Shown here in pieces: positions 36,192-45,567 of a stretch of DNA of 64,000 nt. The position numbers and the translations under genes are program-made. Positions within the stretch are counted from its first letter, which is position 1. Every line of letters begins with the position of its first letter. The notes beneath the pieces were generated by a model. That model was not told the DNA's origin. It worked only from the letters and a program-made list of their open reading frames with translations, and searched no databases. The stretch comes from Marinobacterium iners DSM 11526 (lineage in GTDB: Bacteria; Pseudomonadota; Gammaproteobacteria; Pseudomonadales; Balneatricaceae), in assembly GCF_900107855.1 (NCBI RefSeq), contig NZ_FNRJ01000012.1, positions 58,843-122,842 of the forward strand, given 5' to 3'.

Positions 36192-36249
36192 GGTGGGGCT
36201 CCGGCAGACCGGGGCTCAGCAGCCCCGGTCGTGTCATTACAGATGGTTG

Positions 36250-37587
36250 TCAAAGGATATAGTGACTCAGGTCCTCATCCTGGCTGAGTTCACCAAGCTG
36301 CTCATTCACATACGCGGCATCGATCAGAACGGTTTCACCCGACTTGTCGGAGGCCATGTAGGACAGCTCATCCAGCAGGCGTTCCATCATGGTGTGCAGG
36401 CGGCGTGCACCGATGTTTTCGGTTTTCTCGTTGACCTGGAACGCCAGCTCTGCGATGCGTGCGATGCCGTCGTCGCGGAATTCGACACTGACCCCTTCGG
36501 TGGCCAGCAGCGCCTTGTACTGCTCGGTCAATGAGGCCTTGGGTTCGGTGAGAATGCGACGGAAGTCTTCGGGTGTCAGAGCATTCAGTTCGACGCGAAT
36601 CGGCAGGCGGCCCTGCAGCTCGGGGATCAGATCTGACGGGCGTGCCAGATGGAAGGCGCCGGAGGCGATAAACAGAATATGGTCGGTTTTCACCATGCCG
36701 TATTTGGTGCTGACGGTGCAGCCCTCGATCAGCGGCAACAGGTCGCGCTGTACGCCTTCGCGGGAGACGTCACCACTGCCGTTGTCGGAGCGCTTGCATA
36801 CCTTGTCGATCTCGTCGAGGAACACGATACCGTTCTGCTCCACCATTTCGACCGCTTTCTGCTTGGTCTCTTCTTCCTTGACCAGTGCCGCGGCTTCCTC
36901 GTCGGTGAGCAGTTTGAACGCTTCCTTGACCTTCAGGCGGCGGTTTTTTTTGCGCTCCTGCCCTAGGTTGGAAAACATGTTCTGCAGCTGGCTGGTCATC
37001 TCTTCCATGCCCGGAGGTGCCATGATCTCGACGCCCACCTGCGGCTGAGCCACTTCGACATCGATCTCTTTGTCATCCAACTGGCCTTCACGCAGTTTCT
37101 TGCGGAATACCTGGCGAGTGGCGCTGTCGGTCTTGCTCGGCTGCGGTTCGTCACCGAAACCGGTAGGGCGGGCTGGCGGCAGCAGGGCGTCCAGAATGCG
37201 TTCTTCAGCGGCTTCCTCAGCACGAAAGCGCACCTGTTCCATCGCCTGCTCGCGCACCATCTTGACGGCCATCTCGGTCAGGTCACGCACAATGGTTTCC
37301 ACGTCACGGCCCACGTAGCCCACTTCGGTGAACTTGGTGGCTTCGACCTTGATGAACGGAGCGTTCGCCAGTTTGGCCAGGCGGCGGGCTATTTCAGTCT
37401 TGCCCACGCCGGTGGGGCCGATCATCAGGATATTTTTTGGCGTTACTTCCGGTCGCAGATCTTCATTCAGCTGCATGCGGCGCCAGCGGTTGCGCAGCGC
37501 GATGGCGACAGAGCGCTTGGCATCGTCCTGACCGATGATGTGGCGGTTAAGCTCATGCACGATCTCGCGCGGGGTCATGTTGGACAT
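36250..37587 (-). CDS. hslU: ATP-dependent protease ATPase subunit HslU
   Basis: AAA+ unfoldase of the HslVU protease, ~445 residues. Walker A GPTGVGKT at 57-64, Walker B in [14 protein letters not shown], sensor/arginine-finger region in [16 protein letters not shown], and the C-terminal EDLSHYIL tail that inserts into HslV. I chose ATG 37587, behind GAGGAG (8 bases); GTG 37593 is in frame. It begins 2 bases after the hslV stop. Confidence 0.98.
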   Translation of the reverse strand: MSNMTPREIVHELNRHIIGQDDAKRSVAIALRNRWRRMQLNEDLRPEVTPKNILMIGPTGVGKTEIARRLAKLANAPFIKVEATKFTEVGYVGRDVETIVRDLTEMAVKMVREQAMEQVRFRAEEAAEERILDALLPPARPTGFGDEPQPSKTDSATRQVFRKKLREGQLDDKEIDVEVAQPQVGVEIMAPPGMEEMTSQLQNMFSNLGQERKKNRRLKVKEAFKLLTDEEAAALVKEEETKQKAVEMVEQNGIVFLDEIDKVCKRSDNGSGDVSREGVQRDLLPLIEGCTVSTKYGMVKTDHILFIASGAFHLARPSDLIPELQGRLPIRVELNALTPEDFRRILTEPKASLTEQYKALLATEGVSVEFRDDGIARIAELAFQVNEKTENIGARRLHTMMERLLDELSYMASDKSGETVLIDAAYVNEQLGELSQDEDLSHYIL

Positions 37588-37589
37588 AT

Positions 37590-38129
37590 TCACTTCTCCT
37601 CGCGGCTGTTGGCCAGGGTTTCGATGGTCAGGTTGTCATTGGTAAAGACACAGATGCCGGCTGCAATATGCAGACTTTTTTCCACGATTTCACGGGCACT
37701 CAAATCGGTGTTGTCCACCAGTGCACGGGCGGCAGCGAGGGCATAGTTGCCGCCGGAGCCGATGGCGATGACGCCGTCTTCCGGTTCGATCACGTCACCG
37801 TTGCCGGAGATCAGGTAGGTTTTTTCGTGATTGGCCACCAGCATCAGAGCTTCTAGCCGACGCAGAACCCGGTCGGAGCGCCATTCGCGCGCCAGATGAA
37901 TTACGGCGTTGACAATATTGCCCTGGTGTTTGTCCAGTTGCTGCTCAAAAAGGTCGCGCAGGGTAATGGCATCGGCAGTGCCCCCGGCAAAGCCGGTGAT
38001 GACCTTGTGCTTGGCCAGCATGTTGACCTTGCGTGCAGTGCCTTTCATGACGGTATTGCCAAGTGAGACCTGACCGTCACCGCCGACCACAACCTGATCG
38101 CCACGGCGTACTGATACTATCGTTGTCAT
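37590..38129 (-). CDS. hslV: ATP-dependent protease subunit HslV
   Basis: Proteasome-like peptidase of 179 residues. After Met removal the N-terminal threonine ([20 protein letters not shown]) is the nucleophile; [15 protein letters not shown] with its catalytic lysine and [12 protein letters not shown] are intact. Degrades misfolded or regulatory proteins with HslU, encoded immediately downstream. Usually heat-shock induced. Confidence 0.98.
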   Translation of the reverse strand: MTTIVSVRRGDQVVVGGDGQVSLGNTVMKGTARKVNMLAKHKVITGFAGGTADAITLRDLFEQQLDKHQGNIVNAVIHLAREWRSDRVLRRLEALMLVANHEKTYLISGNGDVIEPEDGVIAIGSGGNYALAAARALVDNTDLSAREIVEKSLHIAAGICVFTNDNLTIETLANSREEK

Positions 38130-38206
38130 AACAGAAAAAATCCTTCAGCCCGATAATTGAAAGAGATATGGATGCATGCGGGCGGATTTCAAGGGGGAAG
38201 CCCGGA

Positions 38207-38836
38207 TCAGTCGATCCGGACTTCCATCGGGATGATGCTCAGCTTGCCGAGCCGATTGCTGGCCTGGTTCATGGCGGTACGGTTATCAAACGGCCCGATG
38301 CGTACTCGATACCAAGTACCGTTGCTGCCTTCGCTGCGGTCAGTACGTACACCCGGCAGGCCTTCAAGGATCAGCCGCGCCCGCATTCTCTCGGCATCGG
38401 CCGGGTCGCGGAAGGATCCTGCCTGCAGCAGATAGCGGTGCTCCATAACGGCGTCTTTGGGCGTTGACTTGTAGGCCTCGACCTTGGGTGCCACTATTTC
38501 TGCCTTGGGCAGCTTCTCGTAAAACTCGAAGCGGCTTTCCTTCGGCTCGACCACCGGCACCGGCTCGGATTTGACTGCCGGTTTGGCAGGGACTGGCTGA
38601 ACCGCTTTGGCGGCCGGTTCTGTTGCCGGTGCGGCAGCGTCCGGAGGCGTATTCAGCAGGAAGTACAGCAGATAAGCCAGCCCGGCTACAACCGCCAGAG
38701 TAACCAGCGTCAGGCCCAAGGGCAGTCGCCGGGGTGGTGGCGGAGGAGGTGCACGCCGCGGTGCTGGCTGGCGTGCCGGCTTGCGACTGGCGCTGCTGCC
38801 GCTGCGACGCTTTTGGCCGTAGTCCTGTTTCGCCAT
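38207..38836 (-). CDS. ftsN: FtsN-like SPOR-domain cell-division protein
   Basis: A 209-residue bitopic inner-membrane protein. A basic, Pro/Arg-rich cytoplasmic tail (1-37) precedes one TM (about 39-63), a Pro/Ala-rich periplasmic linker (64-100) and a C-terminal SPOR domain (about 132-208, YLLQAGSFRDPADAERMRAR and WYRVRIGPFD) that binds denuded septal peptidoglycan. The argS-ftsN-hslV order is typical for the group; it starts 2 bases after argS ends. Confidence 0.9.
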   Translation of the reverse strand: MAKQDYGQKRRSGSSASRKPARQPAPRRAPPPPPPRRLPLGLTLVTLAVVAGLAYLLYFLLNTPPDAAAPATEPAAKAVQPVPAKPAVKSEPVPVVEPKESRFEFYEKLPKAEIVAPKVEAYKSTPKDAVMEHRYLLQAGSFRDPADAERMRARLILEGLPGVRTDRSEGSNGTWYRVRIGPFDNRTAMNQASNRLGKLSIIPMEVRID

Positions 38837-38838
38837 GC

Positions 38839-40596
38839 TTACATCTGCTCCGGTGCAGATACACCCAGCAGCTTCAGGCCGTTGGCCAGCACTTGACGTA
38901 CGGCAACGCTCAGCGTCAGGCGGGCGTTACGCAACTCGGTGTCATCGATGATCAGCTTGTGGCCGTTGTACCAGGTGTGGAAATCACCTGCCAGGTCGCG
39001 CAGGTAGTTGGCCAGCACATGCGGCTCGAAATTGAGTGCGGCGTGCTGAAGGGTTTCCGGGTACTTGCCCAGCTGCATTACCAAGTCCTTCTCGGTTTCA
39101 CTCTCCAGCCGTTCCAATGCTTCAAGGCCGGCGGCCTGATCCCAGGCCATGCCTTCGCTTTCCAGCTTGCGCAGTACCGAGCAGACACGGGCGTGAGCGT
39201 ACTGAATGTAGTACACCGGGTTGTCCTTGGACTCGGATTTGGCCAACTCCAGATCGAAATCCATGTGCTGATCGGCCTTGCGGGTCACATAGAAGAAGCG
39301 GCAGGCATCGTTACCCACTTCATTGCGCAGCTCGCGCAGGGTGACGAAGGAACCGGAGCGGGTGGACATCTGTACGCGCTCGCTGCCACGGTAGAGGATG
39401 GCGAATTGCACCAGTTTGACCACCAGCTTTTCGGGATCGTAGCCCAGCGCCTGAATGGCCGCCTTTACGCGGGTGATGTAGCCGTGATGATCGGCGCCCC
39501 AGATATTGACCACCTGGTCAAAGCCGCGCTCGAACTTGTTCATGTGGTAGGCGATGTCGGAGGCAAAGTAGGTGGTCTGACCATTCGCACGCTTGACCAC
39601 GCGGTCCTTGTCGTCGCCGAAGTCAGTGGAACGGAACCAGAGGTTGCCCTCCTGCTCATACAGATAGCCCCTCGCTTCCAGTTGCTCCAGTGCACGCTCA
39701 ACATCGCCGCTGTGGGTCAGAGATCGCTCGGAGAACCAGACCTGATAATCAACACCGAACTCTGACAGATCCTCACGAATATCACCCAGAATAGCGTCAA
39801 GACCGGCGTTGAAGACACGCTCGTAGTCATCAGCCAGCATCTGCTGGGCGCGCTCGATCAGGGCATCGATATGCAGTTCCTTGTCGCCACCGGCAGGTTC
39901 ATCGGCAACGATGTCGAAGAACAGCTCGGCAACGGGGACATTGAAGCGGTCGCCATGTGCTTTCAACAGGTCATGGGCGATATCGCGGATGTAGAAGCCT
40001 TGATAGCCGTTGCTGGGGAAAGTCAGTTCCTGATCGTTCAGTTCCAGATATCGCAGCCAGACGCTGACCGCCAGGATGTTCATCTGGCGACCGGCATCGT
40101 TGACATAGTATTCGCGCTCAACCTCGATACCTGCCGCTTCCAGCAGATCGGCTACAGTGGCACCGTAGGCCGCGCCACGCCCATGGCCTACGTGCAGCGG
40201 GCCGGTTGGGTTGGCGGATACAAACTCCACCTGCATGCGCGGACCTGAGTCGGGAGTGCCACGACCGAACGCGTCGCCCTGCGCAAGGATGTCACCCACA
40301 ACGGTGAAGATCGACGCCTGACTGACAAAAAAGTTTATGAACCCCGGGCCTGCAATCTCGGTTTTTTCGACATTGGAGGAGGTCGGCAGGGCGTCACAGA
40401 TCTGCTGTGCCAGCTCTCGCGGGTTGCGTCGGGCGGGTTTAGCCAGAGTCAGGGCGATGTTGCTGGCAAAGTCACCGTGCGACTTGTCGCGGGTGTTCTC
40501 CACCTGAATGCTCGGAGCGATATCGGCCGGCAGGGTGCCGTCAGCTATCAGGGAGGCAAGTGCCGTTTCGATCAACTGGGCAATCTGTTCTTTCAT
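38839..40596 (-). CDS. argS: Arginyl-tRNA synthetase
   Basis: A 585-residue class I synthetase. N-terminal additional domain with [20 protein letters not shown], the HIGH-type motif in [18 protein letters not shown] (about 131-148), and a DALR anticodon-binding domain at the C-terminus ending in [17 protein letters not shown]. The KMSKS loop is replaced by the [14 protein letters not shown] form usual for ArgRS. Precedes ftsN in an apparent operon. Confidence 0.98.
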   Translation of the reverse strand: MKEQIAQLIETALASLIADGTLPADIAPSIQVENTRDKSHGDFASNIALTLAKPARRNPRELAQQICDALPTSSNVEKTEIAGPGFINFFVSQASIFTVVGDILAQGDAFGRGTPDSGPRMQVEFVSANPTGPLHVGHGRGAAYGATVADLLEAAGIEVEREYYVNDAGRQMNILAVSVWLRYLELNDQELTFPSNGYQGFYIRDIAHDLLKAHGDRFNVPVAELFFDIVADEPAGGDKELHIDALIERAQQMLADDYERVFNAGLDAILGDIREDLSEFGVDYQVWFSERSLTHSGDVERALEQLEARGYLYEQEGNLWFRSTDFGDDKDRVVKRANGQTTYFASDIAYHMNKFERGFDQVVNIWGADHHGYITRVKAAIQALGYDPEKLVVKLVQFAILYRGSERVQMSTRSGSFVTLRELRNEVGNDACRFFYVTRKADQHMDFDLELAKSESKDNPVYYIQYAHARVCSVLRKLESEGMAWDQAAGLEALERLESETEKDLVMQLGKYPETLQHAALNFEPHVLANYLRDLAGDFHTWYNGHKLIIDDTELRNARLTLSVAVRQVLANGLKLLGVSAPEQM

Positions 40597-40677
40597 TGGG
40601 GTACTCTGGCTGGATTCGAAGATCAGAATGATGCAATAAACCGAGTATTATACGGCCTCGCTGTGGTTAATTGCCAA

Positions 40678-42876
40678 TCAGTAGCTGTCAATCGGATCAA
40701 CGTCGATACTCCAGCGTACCCTGCGTGCCTCAGGGTGTGCCTGCATCAGCCCGGTCAGCAGTGGCAACGCATGCTGCAGTGCGGGACGGTGCGGGCTTTG
40801 CATCAGCATCTGGGCGCGGAACAGGCCGGCACGCTTTTCCATTACCGCGGGAAAAGGGCCGATGCACTGCACGCCCTGGGGCAGCAGCTGTTGCTGTTGA
40901 GCAAGTTCACGCAGGCTGATCAGAAAGCTCTCGGCCAACCCCTGTCGGTTGGCTTCTGCTCGGATCAGGGCGTGATGGGAAAAGGGTGGCAGGTATCCGG
41001 CATGCCGCAGCCGCAACTCCTCACTGGCAAAGGCTTCATAGCCAGCGTGTACCAGCGTATTAAGCATGGGATGCTCTGCATGCAGGGTTTGCAGCACTAC
41101 TTCGCCCGGGTGATCGGCGCGACCGGCACGGCCGGCGACCTGCAGAATTAACTGGGCGGTTTTTTCCATGCCACGAAAGTCCGCGCTGAACAGACCCGCA
41201 TCCGCATCCAGCACTGCTACCAGCGTTACCTTGGGGAAATGATGCCCTTTGGCCAGCATCTGGGTGCCCACGAGAATACAGGGCTCGCCCTGATGTACCT
41301 GTTGCATGATTCGCTCCAGCGCGTGCTTGCGCTGAGTGCTGTCGCGATCAACCCGTAATACGGGGGTGTCGGGGAAGTGTACCTGCAGGCGGTCTTCTAC
41401 CCTTTCGGTTCCGCTGCCGGCGGGTCGCAGCTGGCTGCTGCCGCACTGAGCGCAGGCGCGTGGAATGGGGGTTTGGCGGTCACAATGGTGACAATGCAGG
41501 TGAGGGGGCTGACGGTGCAGGGTCATGCGCGCATCGCAGCGGGTACAGTCGACCGGAGTACCACAGTCATGACAGATCAACGCCGGTGAAAAGCCGCGTC
41601 GGTTCAGGAACAGCAACACCTGGGTGCCCTGTTCGAGGTGTGATCGGATCTGGCTGATCAGCGCTGCCGAGAGGCCAGCGTCCAGCGTCTGCTGTCGAAT
41701 GTCCAGCAGTTTGAATACGGGAGGGGTGGCATTGCCGGCACGACGTGTCAGGTGTAGATGCTGGTAGCGACCACTGCGTGTATTCTGCAGACTTTCCAGT
41801 GACGGAGTGGCGCTGCCCAGTACAACGGGGATCTTGAGCTGGTTAGCACGGAAAATCGCCAGGTCGCGGGCATGGTAGCGAAAGCCGTCCTGCTGCTTGA
41901 ACGAGCTGTCATGCTCTTCGTCCACAATGATCAGGCCGGGACGGCTCAGGGGCGTGAAAATGGCTGAGCGCGTACCGATCAGAATGCGGGCGCTGCCTTC
42001 GCGTGCCCAAAGCCAGGCATCCAGGCGCTGGCGGTCGGTCATGCCGGAGTGCAGTGCCAGTACAGGCACCCGAAAACGCGCCTTGAAACGGGACAGTGTC
42101 TGTGGCGTCAGGCCGATCTCCGGCACCAGTACCAGTGCCTGCTGGCCGCGTTCAAGGCAAGATTGAATCGCCTGCAGATAGACCTCGGTCTTGCCTGAGC
42201 CGGTGACGCCCTCAAGCAACAGAGGGCTGAAACCCCGTGCCGCTCGAATGGCCTCAACCGCCTGTGCCTGCTCATCATGCAGCGTCAGGGGCGCTTCACG
42301 GATAACCCCGTCGGTGAGGTCAGCATGCGGCAGGTCCGGGTGATGTTCAAATGATTGTGCGAGTCCCTTCTGCTGCAGCGATTTGAGCAGTGCCGGATCA
42401 CCGCCCTCGGCACGCAGAGCATCTGCGCTGATGCCACCGGGATGTTCCAACAGCAGTTGCAGCAGCTCTCGCTGGCGGAACGCGCGCGCAGTGATGGCCT
42501 CCAGTGTTGCATCAGGTGCGGTGTGCCACAGTGTCTGGTGCGCAAAACGTGCAGGTTGGCCCTGGCGCAGCAGTACCGGCAGGGCCTGTTGCAGCGCATC
42601 GCCAAGAGGGTGTTGATAGTAGCTGGCTGCCCAGCGTGTCAGAGCAAACAGATCATCACTGAATACAGGAGTCTGGTCCAGAACCTCGCTGACCGGCTTG
42701 AGTTTGTCGAGAGGGAATTCACTGGTGGTCTCGATCGAGACCAGAATGCCGATGGCCTCGCGCCGGCCAAAGGGGACCCGTACTCGGCAGCCTGGCTGAG
42801 CGGGGGGCTCATTCAGGGGCTGTCGGTAGTCGAACAGCCGGTGCAGAGGTGTTGGAATGGCGACGCGGTAGATCAA
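40678..42876 (-). CDS. priA: Primosomal protein N', helicase PriA
   Basis: Replication-restart helicase, 732 residues. The N-terminal DNA-binding domain (RLFDYRQPLNEPPAQPGCRV) is followed by Walker A in EGVTGSGKTEVYLQAIQSCL, the DEEH box in GLIIVDEEHDSSFKQ, and paired zinc-binding cysteines (CHDCGTPVDCTRCDARM, CHHCDRQ, CAQCGSSQL). Motifs V and VI lie in GTQMLAKGHHFPKV and LILQVAGRAGRADHPGEV. Start codon TTG 42876 with AGGA upstream. Divergent from rpmE. Confidence 0.97.
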   Translation of the reverse strand: MIYRVAIPTPLHRLFDYRQPLNEPPAQPGCRVRVPFGRREAIGILVSIETTSEFPLDKLKPVSEVLDQTPVFSDDLFALTRWAASYYQHPLGDALQQALPVLLRQGQPARFAHQTLWHTAPDATLEAITARAFRQRELLQLLLEHPGGISADALRAEGGDPALLKSLQQKGLAQSFEHHPDLPHADLTDGVIREAPLTLHDEQAQAVEAIRAARGFSPLLLEGVTGSGKTEVYLQAIQSCLERGQQALVLVPEIGLTPQTLSRFKARFRVPVLALHSGMTDRQRLDAWLWAREGSARILIGTRSAIFTPLSRPGLIIVDEEHDSSFKQQDGFRYHARDLAIFRANQLKIPVVLGSATPSLESLQNTRSGRYQHLHLTRRAGNATPPVFKLLDIRQQTLDAGLSAALISQIRSHLEQGTQVLLFLNRRGFSPALICHDCGTPVDCTRCDARMTLHRQPPHLHCHHCDRQTPIPRACAQCGSSQLRPAGSGTERVEDRLQVHFPDTPVLRVDRDSTQRKHALERIMQQVHQGEPCILVGTQMLAKGHHFPKVTLVAVLDADAGLFSADFRGMEKTAQLILQVAGRAGRADHPGEVVLQTLHAEHPMLNTLVHAGYEAFASEELRLRHAGYLPPFSHHALIRAEANRQGLAESFLISLRELAQQQQLLPQGVQCIGPFPAVMEKRAGLFRAQMLMQSPHRPALQHALPLLTGLMQAHPEARRVRWSIDVDPIDSY

Positions 42877-42981
42877 GATCTTGGTCCTGTCAGTGAAGGG
42901 TGTCGGTCGGCAATGCTATGGCCCCGAGTCTAGGGCTTTTGAGCGTTACAGGGAATGGTTGAACGGCATGCTCGAATTGGC

Positions 42982-43010
42982 TTGCTCGCAGTGGGTGGGC
43001 TGCGTATAAT
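42982..43010 (+). promoter_or_regulatory. Sigma-70 promoter of rpmE
   Basis: TTGCTC, a 17-base spacer and a perfect TATAAT; predicted transcription start near 43017 leaves a ~115-base leader before rpmE. Confidence 0.75.
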
Positions 43011-43132
43011 TTCGCGCCTTAACTGTAAGCATCGCGGTGCTCTTGTATTGGAGTGCTGACTATTAAATGTGCGGTGCCTGGCGTCAATGAATACGACCGG
43101 GTGGCGGCACGCCAATTTTATCGAGGTTCAAG

Positions 43133-43348
43133 ATGAAAGCTGGTATCCATCCGGAATACAACGAAGTTACCATCACCTGCTCTTGTGGCAACGTGATGAA
43201 CACCCGCTCTACCATGGGTCAGGACATGCTGGTCGACGTGTGCAGCCAGTGCCACCCGTTCTACACCGGCAAGCAGAAGGAAGCGACTTCCGGCGGCCGT
43301 GTTGACCGCTTCAAGAAGCGTTTCGGTGGTCGTGGCTTCAAGTCTTAA
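43133..43348 (+). CDS. rpmE: 50S ribosomal protein L31, zinc-binding form
   Basis: 71 residues, with the four zinc-ligand cysteines of the C+ paralogue (C16 and C18 in TCSCGN, C38 and C41 in [10 protein letters not shown]). A basic C-terminal tail ([15 protein letters not shown]) reaches the ribosome core. Own promoter, long leader and own terminator. GAGG lies 6 bases before the ATG. Confidence 0.98.
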   Translation: MKAGIHPEYNEVTITCSCGNVMNTRSTMGQDMLVDVCSQCHPFYTGKQKEATSGGRVDRFKKRFGGRGFKS

Positions 43349-44135
43349 TCGACTGCGCCAGCGTACATCAAAAAAGGCACTCCAGACGGGTGCCTTTTTT
43401 GTATCCGCGTTTTGGCTTTTGTTGTCTCCTGCGGTTTGGGCGCAATGCCCGCTGCTGCCGGGTGGTTTTGATGCTGAAGTCGTGCATGTGTACGACGGGG
43501 ATACGGTTCGCCTGAAGTCAGGGCAGCGGGTGCGTCTTATCGGTATTGATACCCCTGAGGTCGGGCATGACGGGCGCCCTGATCAGCCCGGTGCACGTGA
43601 GGCCGGCCGTTGGCTGGAGCGGCGTGTAAAGGGTCAGCAGGTCTATCTTCTGCCCGGAGCAGAGCGTCATGATCGCTATGGCCGGCTACTTGCCCACCTT
43701 TATTGGCGTGATGAGCTGATAGCAGAAAAAATGCTGCAGCAGGGGCTGGGCTTTGCTTTGGCGGTGGGTGCCAATACCCGTCTTGCCAATTGTCTTTTCA
43801 GCGCAGAAACGCCTGCACGCGTTGCATCTGAAGGTGTGTGGCAGCGCGCGCCTCGTACCGCAATGGAAATTGATAAACCCGGTTTTGCACTGGTTATTGG
43901 GCGTATCAGCCGAATCACTCAAACACGAACCGGCTACTACATCGATTTGGATGATCACCTGGCTCTGTTTCTGCCGGAAAAGCTTGGGGTGGATCATGCG
44001 CGAATGCAGGTGGGTGACCGGATCGAAGCCCGTGGCTGGGTGCAGGATCGCCTGCAGCGGCAGAATCGGCTGAGTCATGGCCAGCAGCGCTGGCTGCTCA
44101 GAATTACCGCAGACCAGCACCTTCAGGCCAACTGA
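43299..44135 (+). CDS. Thermonuclease-family (SNase) secreted nuclease
   Basis: An exported Staphylococcus-nuclease-type protein of up to 278 residues. A hydrophobic export segment ([16 protein letters not shown], about 33-48) precedes the SNase domain, with [33 protein letters not shown]-like helix and [14 protein letters not shown], holding the Ca-ligand aspartates and catalytic Arg/Glu. The C-terminal third (190-278) is a small OB-like extension. All plausible starts (GTG 43299, 43326 or 43332) lie inside rpmE in another frame, because no start codon exists between there and the signal sequence. The rpmE terminator hairpin is thus within its leader codons. Confidence 0.85.
   Translation: MLTASRSVSVVVASSLNRLRQRTSKKALQTGAFFVSAFWLLLSPAVWAQCPLLPGGFDAEVVHVYDGDTVRLKSGQRVRLIGIDTPEVGHDGRPDQPGAREAGRWLERRVKGQQVYLLPGAERHDRYGRLLAHLYWRDELIAEKMLQQGLGFALAVGANTRLANCLFSAETPARVASEGVWQRAPRTAMEIDKPGFALVIGRISRITQTRTGYYIDLDDHLALFLPEKLGVDHARMQVGDRIEARGWVQDRLQRQNRLSHGQQRWLLRITADQHLQAN
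43370..43400 (+). terminator. Intrinsic terminator of rpmE, inside the nuclease 5' coding region
   Basis: AAAAAAGGCAC pairs perfectly with GTGCCTTTTTT (11 bp) around a 9-base loop, 22 bp after the rpmE stop. It overlaps codons ~24-34 of the nuclease gene. Confidence 0.92.
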
Positions 44136-44234
44136 AGTCTATATTTGCATCGCCTAAAGTGCGGTTGTTGTCTATATGGCTTTTATATATGATGCAAGAC
44201 CGTCTATTTACAACCTTAGTTGGAAACAGCAACC

Positions 44235-45497
44235 ATGTCTCAAGATTTTAAACAAGCCGCCCTCGATTACCACGAGTTCCCTCGTCCGGGTAAGATCAGT
44301 GTAGAGCTTACCACCTCCGCTGAGACTTCCCGCGACCTTTCTCTGGCCTACTCCCCGGGTGTGGCCGAGCCTGTGCGTGAAATCGCGAAGGACCCTGATG
44401 CGGCTTACCGTTACACCGCCAAAGGCAACCTGGTTGCTGTTATTTCCAACGGTTCCGCCATTCTGGGGCTGGGTGATCTGGGACCTTTGGCCTCTAAGCC
44501 GGTCATGGAAGGCAAGGCGCTGCTGTTCAAGCGTTTTGCCGGTATTGACTCCATCGATATCGAAGTCGATGCGGAAAGCCCGCAGGCGTTCATCGATACT
44601 GTTGCGCGCATTGCCGAAACCTTCGGTGGCATCAACCTTGAAGACATCAAGGCGCCAGAGTGCTTCGAGATCGAGCGCGTATTGATCGAGCGCTGCAAGA
44701 TTCCGGTTTTCCACGATGACCAGCACGGTACAGCGATCGTAACCGCTGCCGGCATGATCAACGCACTGGAGCTGGCCGGCAAGAAGCTGGCGGATGCGCA
44801 GATCGTGTGTCTGGGTGCCGGTGCTGCTGCCAGTGCCTGCATGAAGCTGCTGATCAATATGGGTGCCAAGGTCGAAAATATCTACATGATTGACCGTAAG
44901 GGTGTTATCCACTCGGGTCGTAATGATCTTACTCCTGAAAAGGCCGCTTTCGCGACCGAGACCGACAAGCGCACGCTGGAAGATGCCGTCACCGGCGCTG
45001 ACGTATTTGTAGGCCTGTCTGGTCCGGACCTGTTATCACCGGAAAACCTGCTGAAGATGGCGGATAACCCGATCGTCTTCGCCTGTGCCAACCCGGATCC
45101 TGAAATCAAGCCGGATCTGGCACGCGCGACTCGCTCTGATGTGATCATGGCTACCGGTCGCTCCGACTACCCGAACCAGGTGAACAACGTGCTGGGCTTC
45201 CCGTTCATCTTCCGTGGCGCGCTGGACGTTCGTGCAACTGCCATCAACGAAGAGATGAAAGCGGCAGCCGTGCGTGCGCTGGCTGATCTGGCCAAGCAGC
45301 CGGTTCCGCAGGAAGTGCTGAATGCCTACAACCTTATGGAGATGGGATTCGGTCGTGAGTATATCCTGCCGAAGGCGACTGACCCGCGTCTGCTGGGTGC
45401 AATCTCCAGTGCGGTTGCCCAGGCCGCTGTCGACACAGGTGTTGCGCGTCTGCCGATGCCCTCGCACTACCCGATTCAGAGCGTGAAAGACATCTGA
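44235..45497 (+). CDS. NAD(P)-dependent malic enzyme, short form
   Basis: Oxidative decarboxylation of malate to pyruvate. About 420 residues from ATG 44235 (TTG 44220 is in frame upstream). Malic N-terminal domain (about 15-150) with SLAYSPGVAEPVREIAKDP and the catalytic lysine region GKALLFKRFAGIDSIDIEVD, then metal-site ECFEIERVLIERC and FHDDQHGTAIVTAAG, and a Rossmann domain with VCLGAGAAASACMKLL (about 188-203). It lacks the C-terminal phosphotransacetylase domain of MaeB. NAD versus NADP use is not clear from the sequence. Confidence 0.95.
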   Translation: MSQDFKQAALDYHEFPRPGKISVELTTSAETSRDLSLAYSPGVAEPVREIAKDPDAAYRYTAKGNLVAVISNGSAILGLGDLGPLASKPVMEGKALLFKRFAGIDSIDIEVDAESPQAFIDTVARIAETFGGINLEDIKAPECFEIERVLIERCKIPVFHDDQHGTAIVTAAGMINALELAGKKLADAQIVCLGAGAAASACMKLLINMGAKVENIYMIDRKGVIHSGRNDLTPEKAAFATETDKRTLEDAVTGADVFVGLSGPDLLSPENLLKMADNPIVFACANPDPEIKPDLARATRSDVIMATGRSDYPNQVNNVLGFPFIFRGALDVRATAINEEMKAAAVRALADLAKQPVPQEVLNAYNLMEMGFGREYILPKATDPRLLGAISSAVAQAAVDTGVARLPMPSHYPIQSVKDI

Positions 45498-45515
45498 TCA
45501 CGGATTGAATACGGA

Positions 45516-45549
45516 CATAAAAAAACCGCCAGTAGGCGGTTTTTTTATG
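45516..45549. terminator. Bidirectional terminator between malic enzyme and mrcA
   Basis: A 15-bp perfect stem, CATAAAAAAACCGCC with its complement around AGTA, T-run on both strands; serves both convergent genes. Confidence 0.95.
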
Positions 45550-45567
45550 TCCAATGCAGGCGTTGTT

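Noticed and set aside
38734..39765. 343-codon plus-strand frame across ftsN/argS
   Set aside because: Lies over two clearly coding minus-strand genes.
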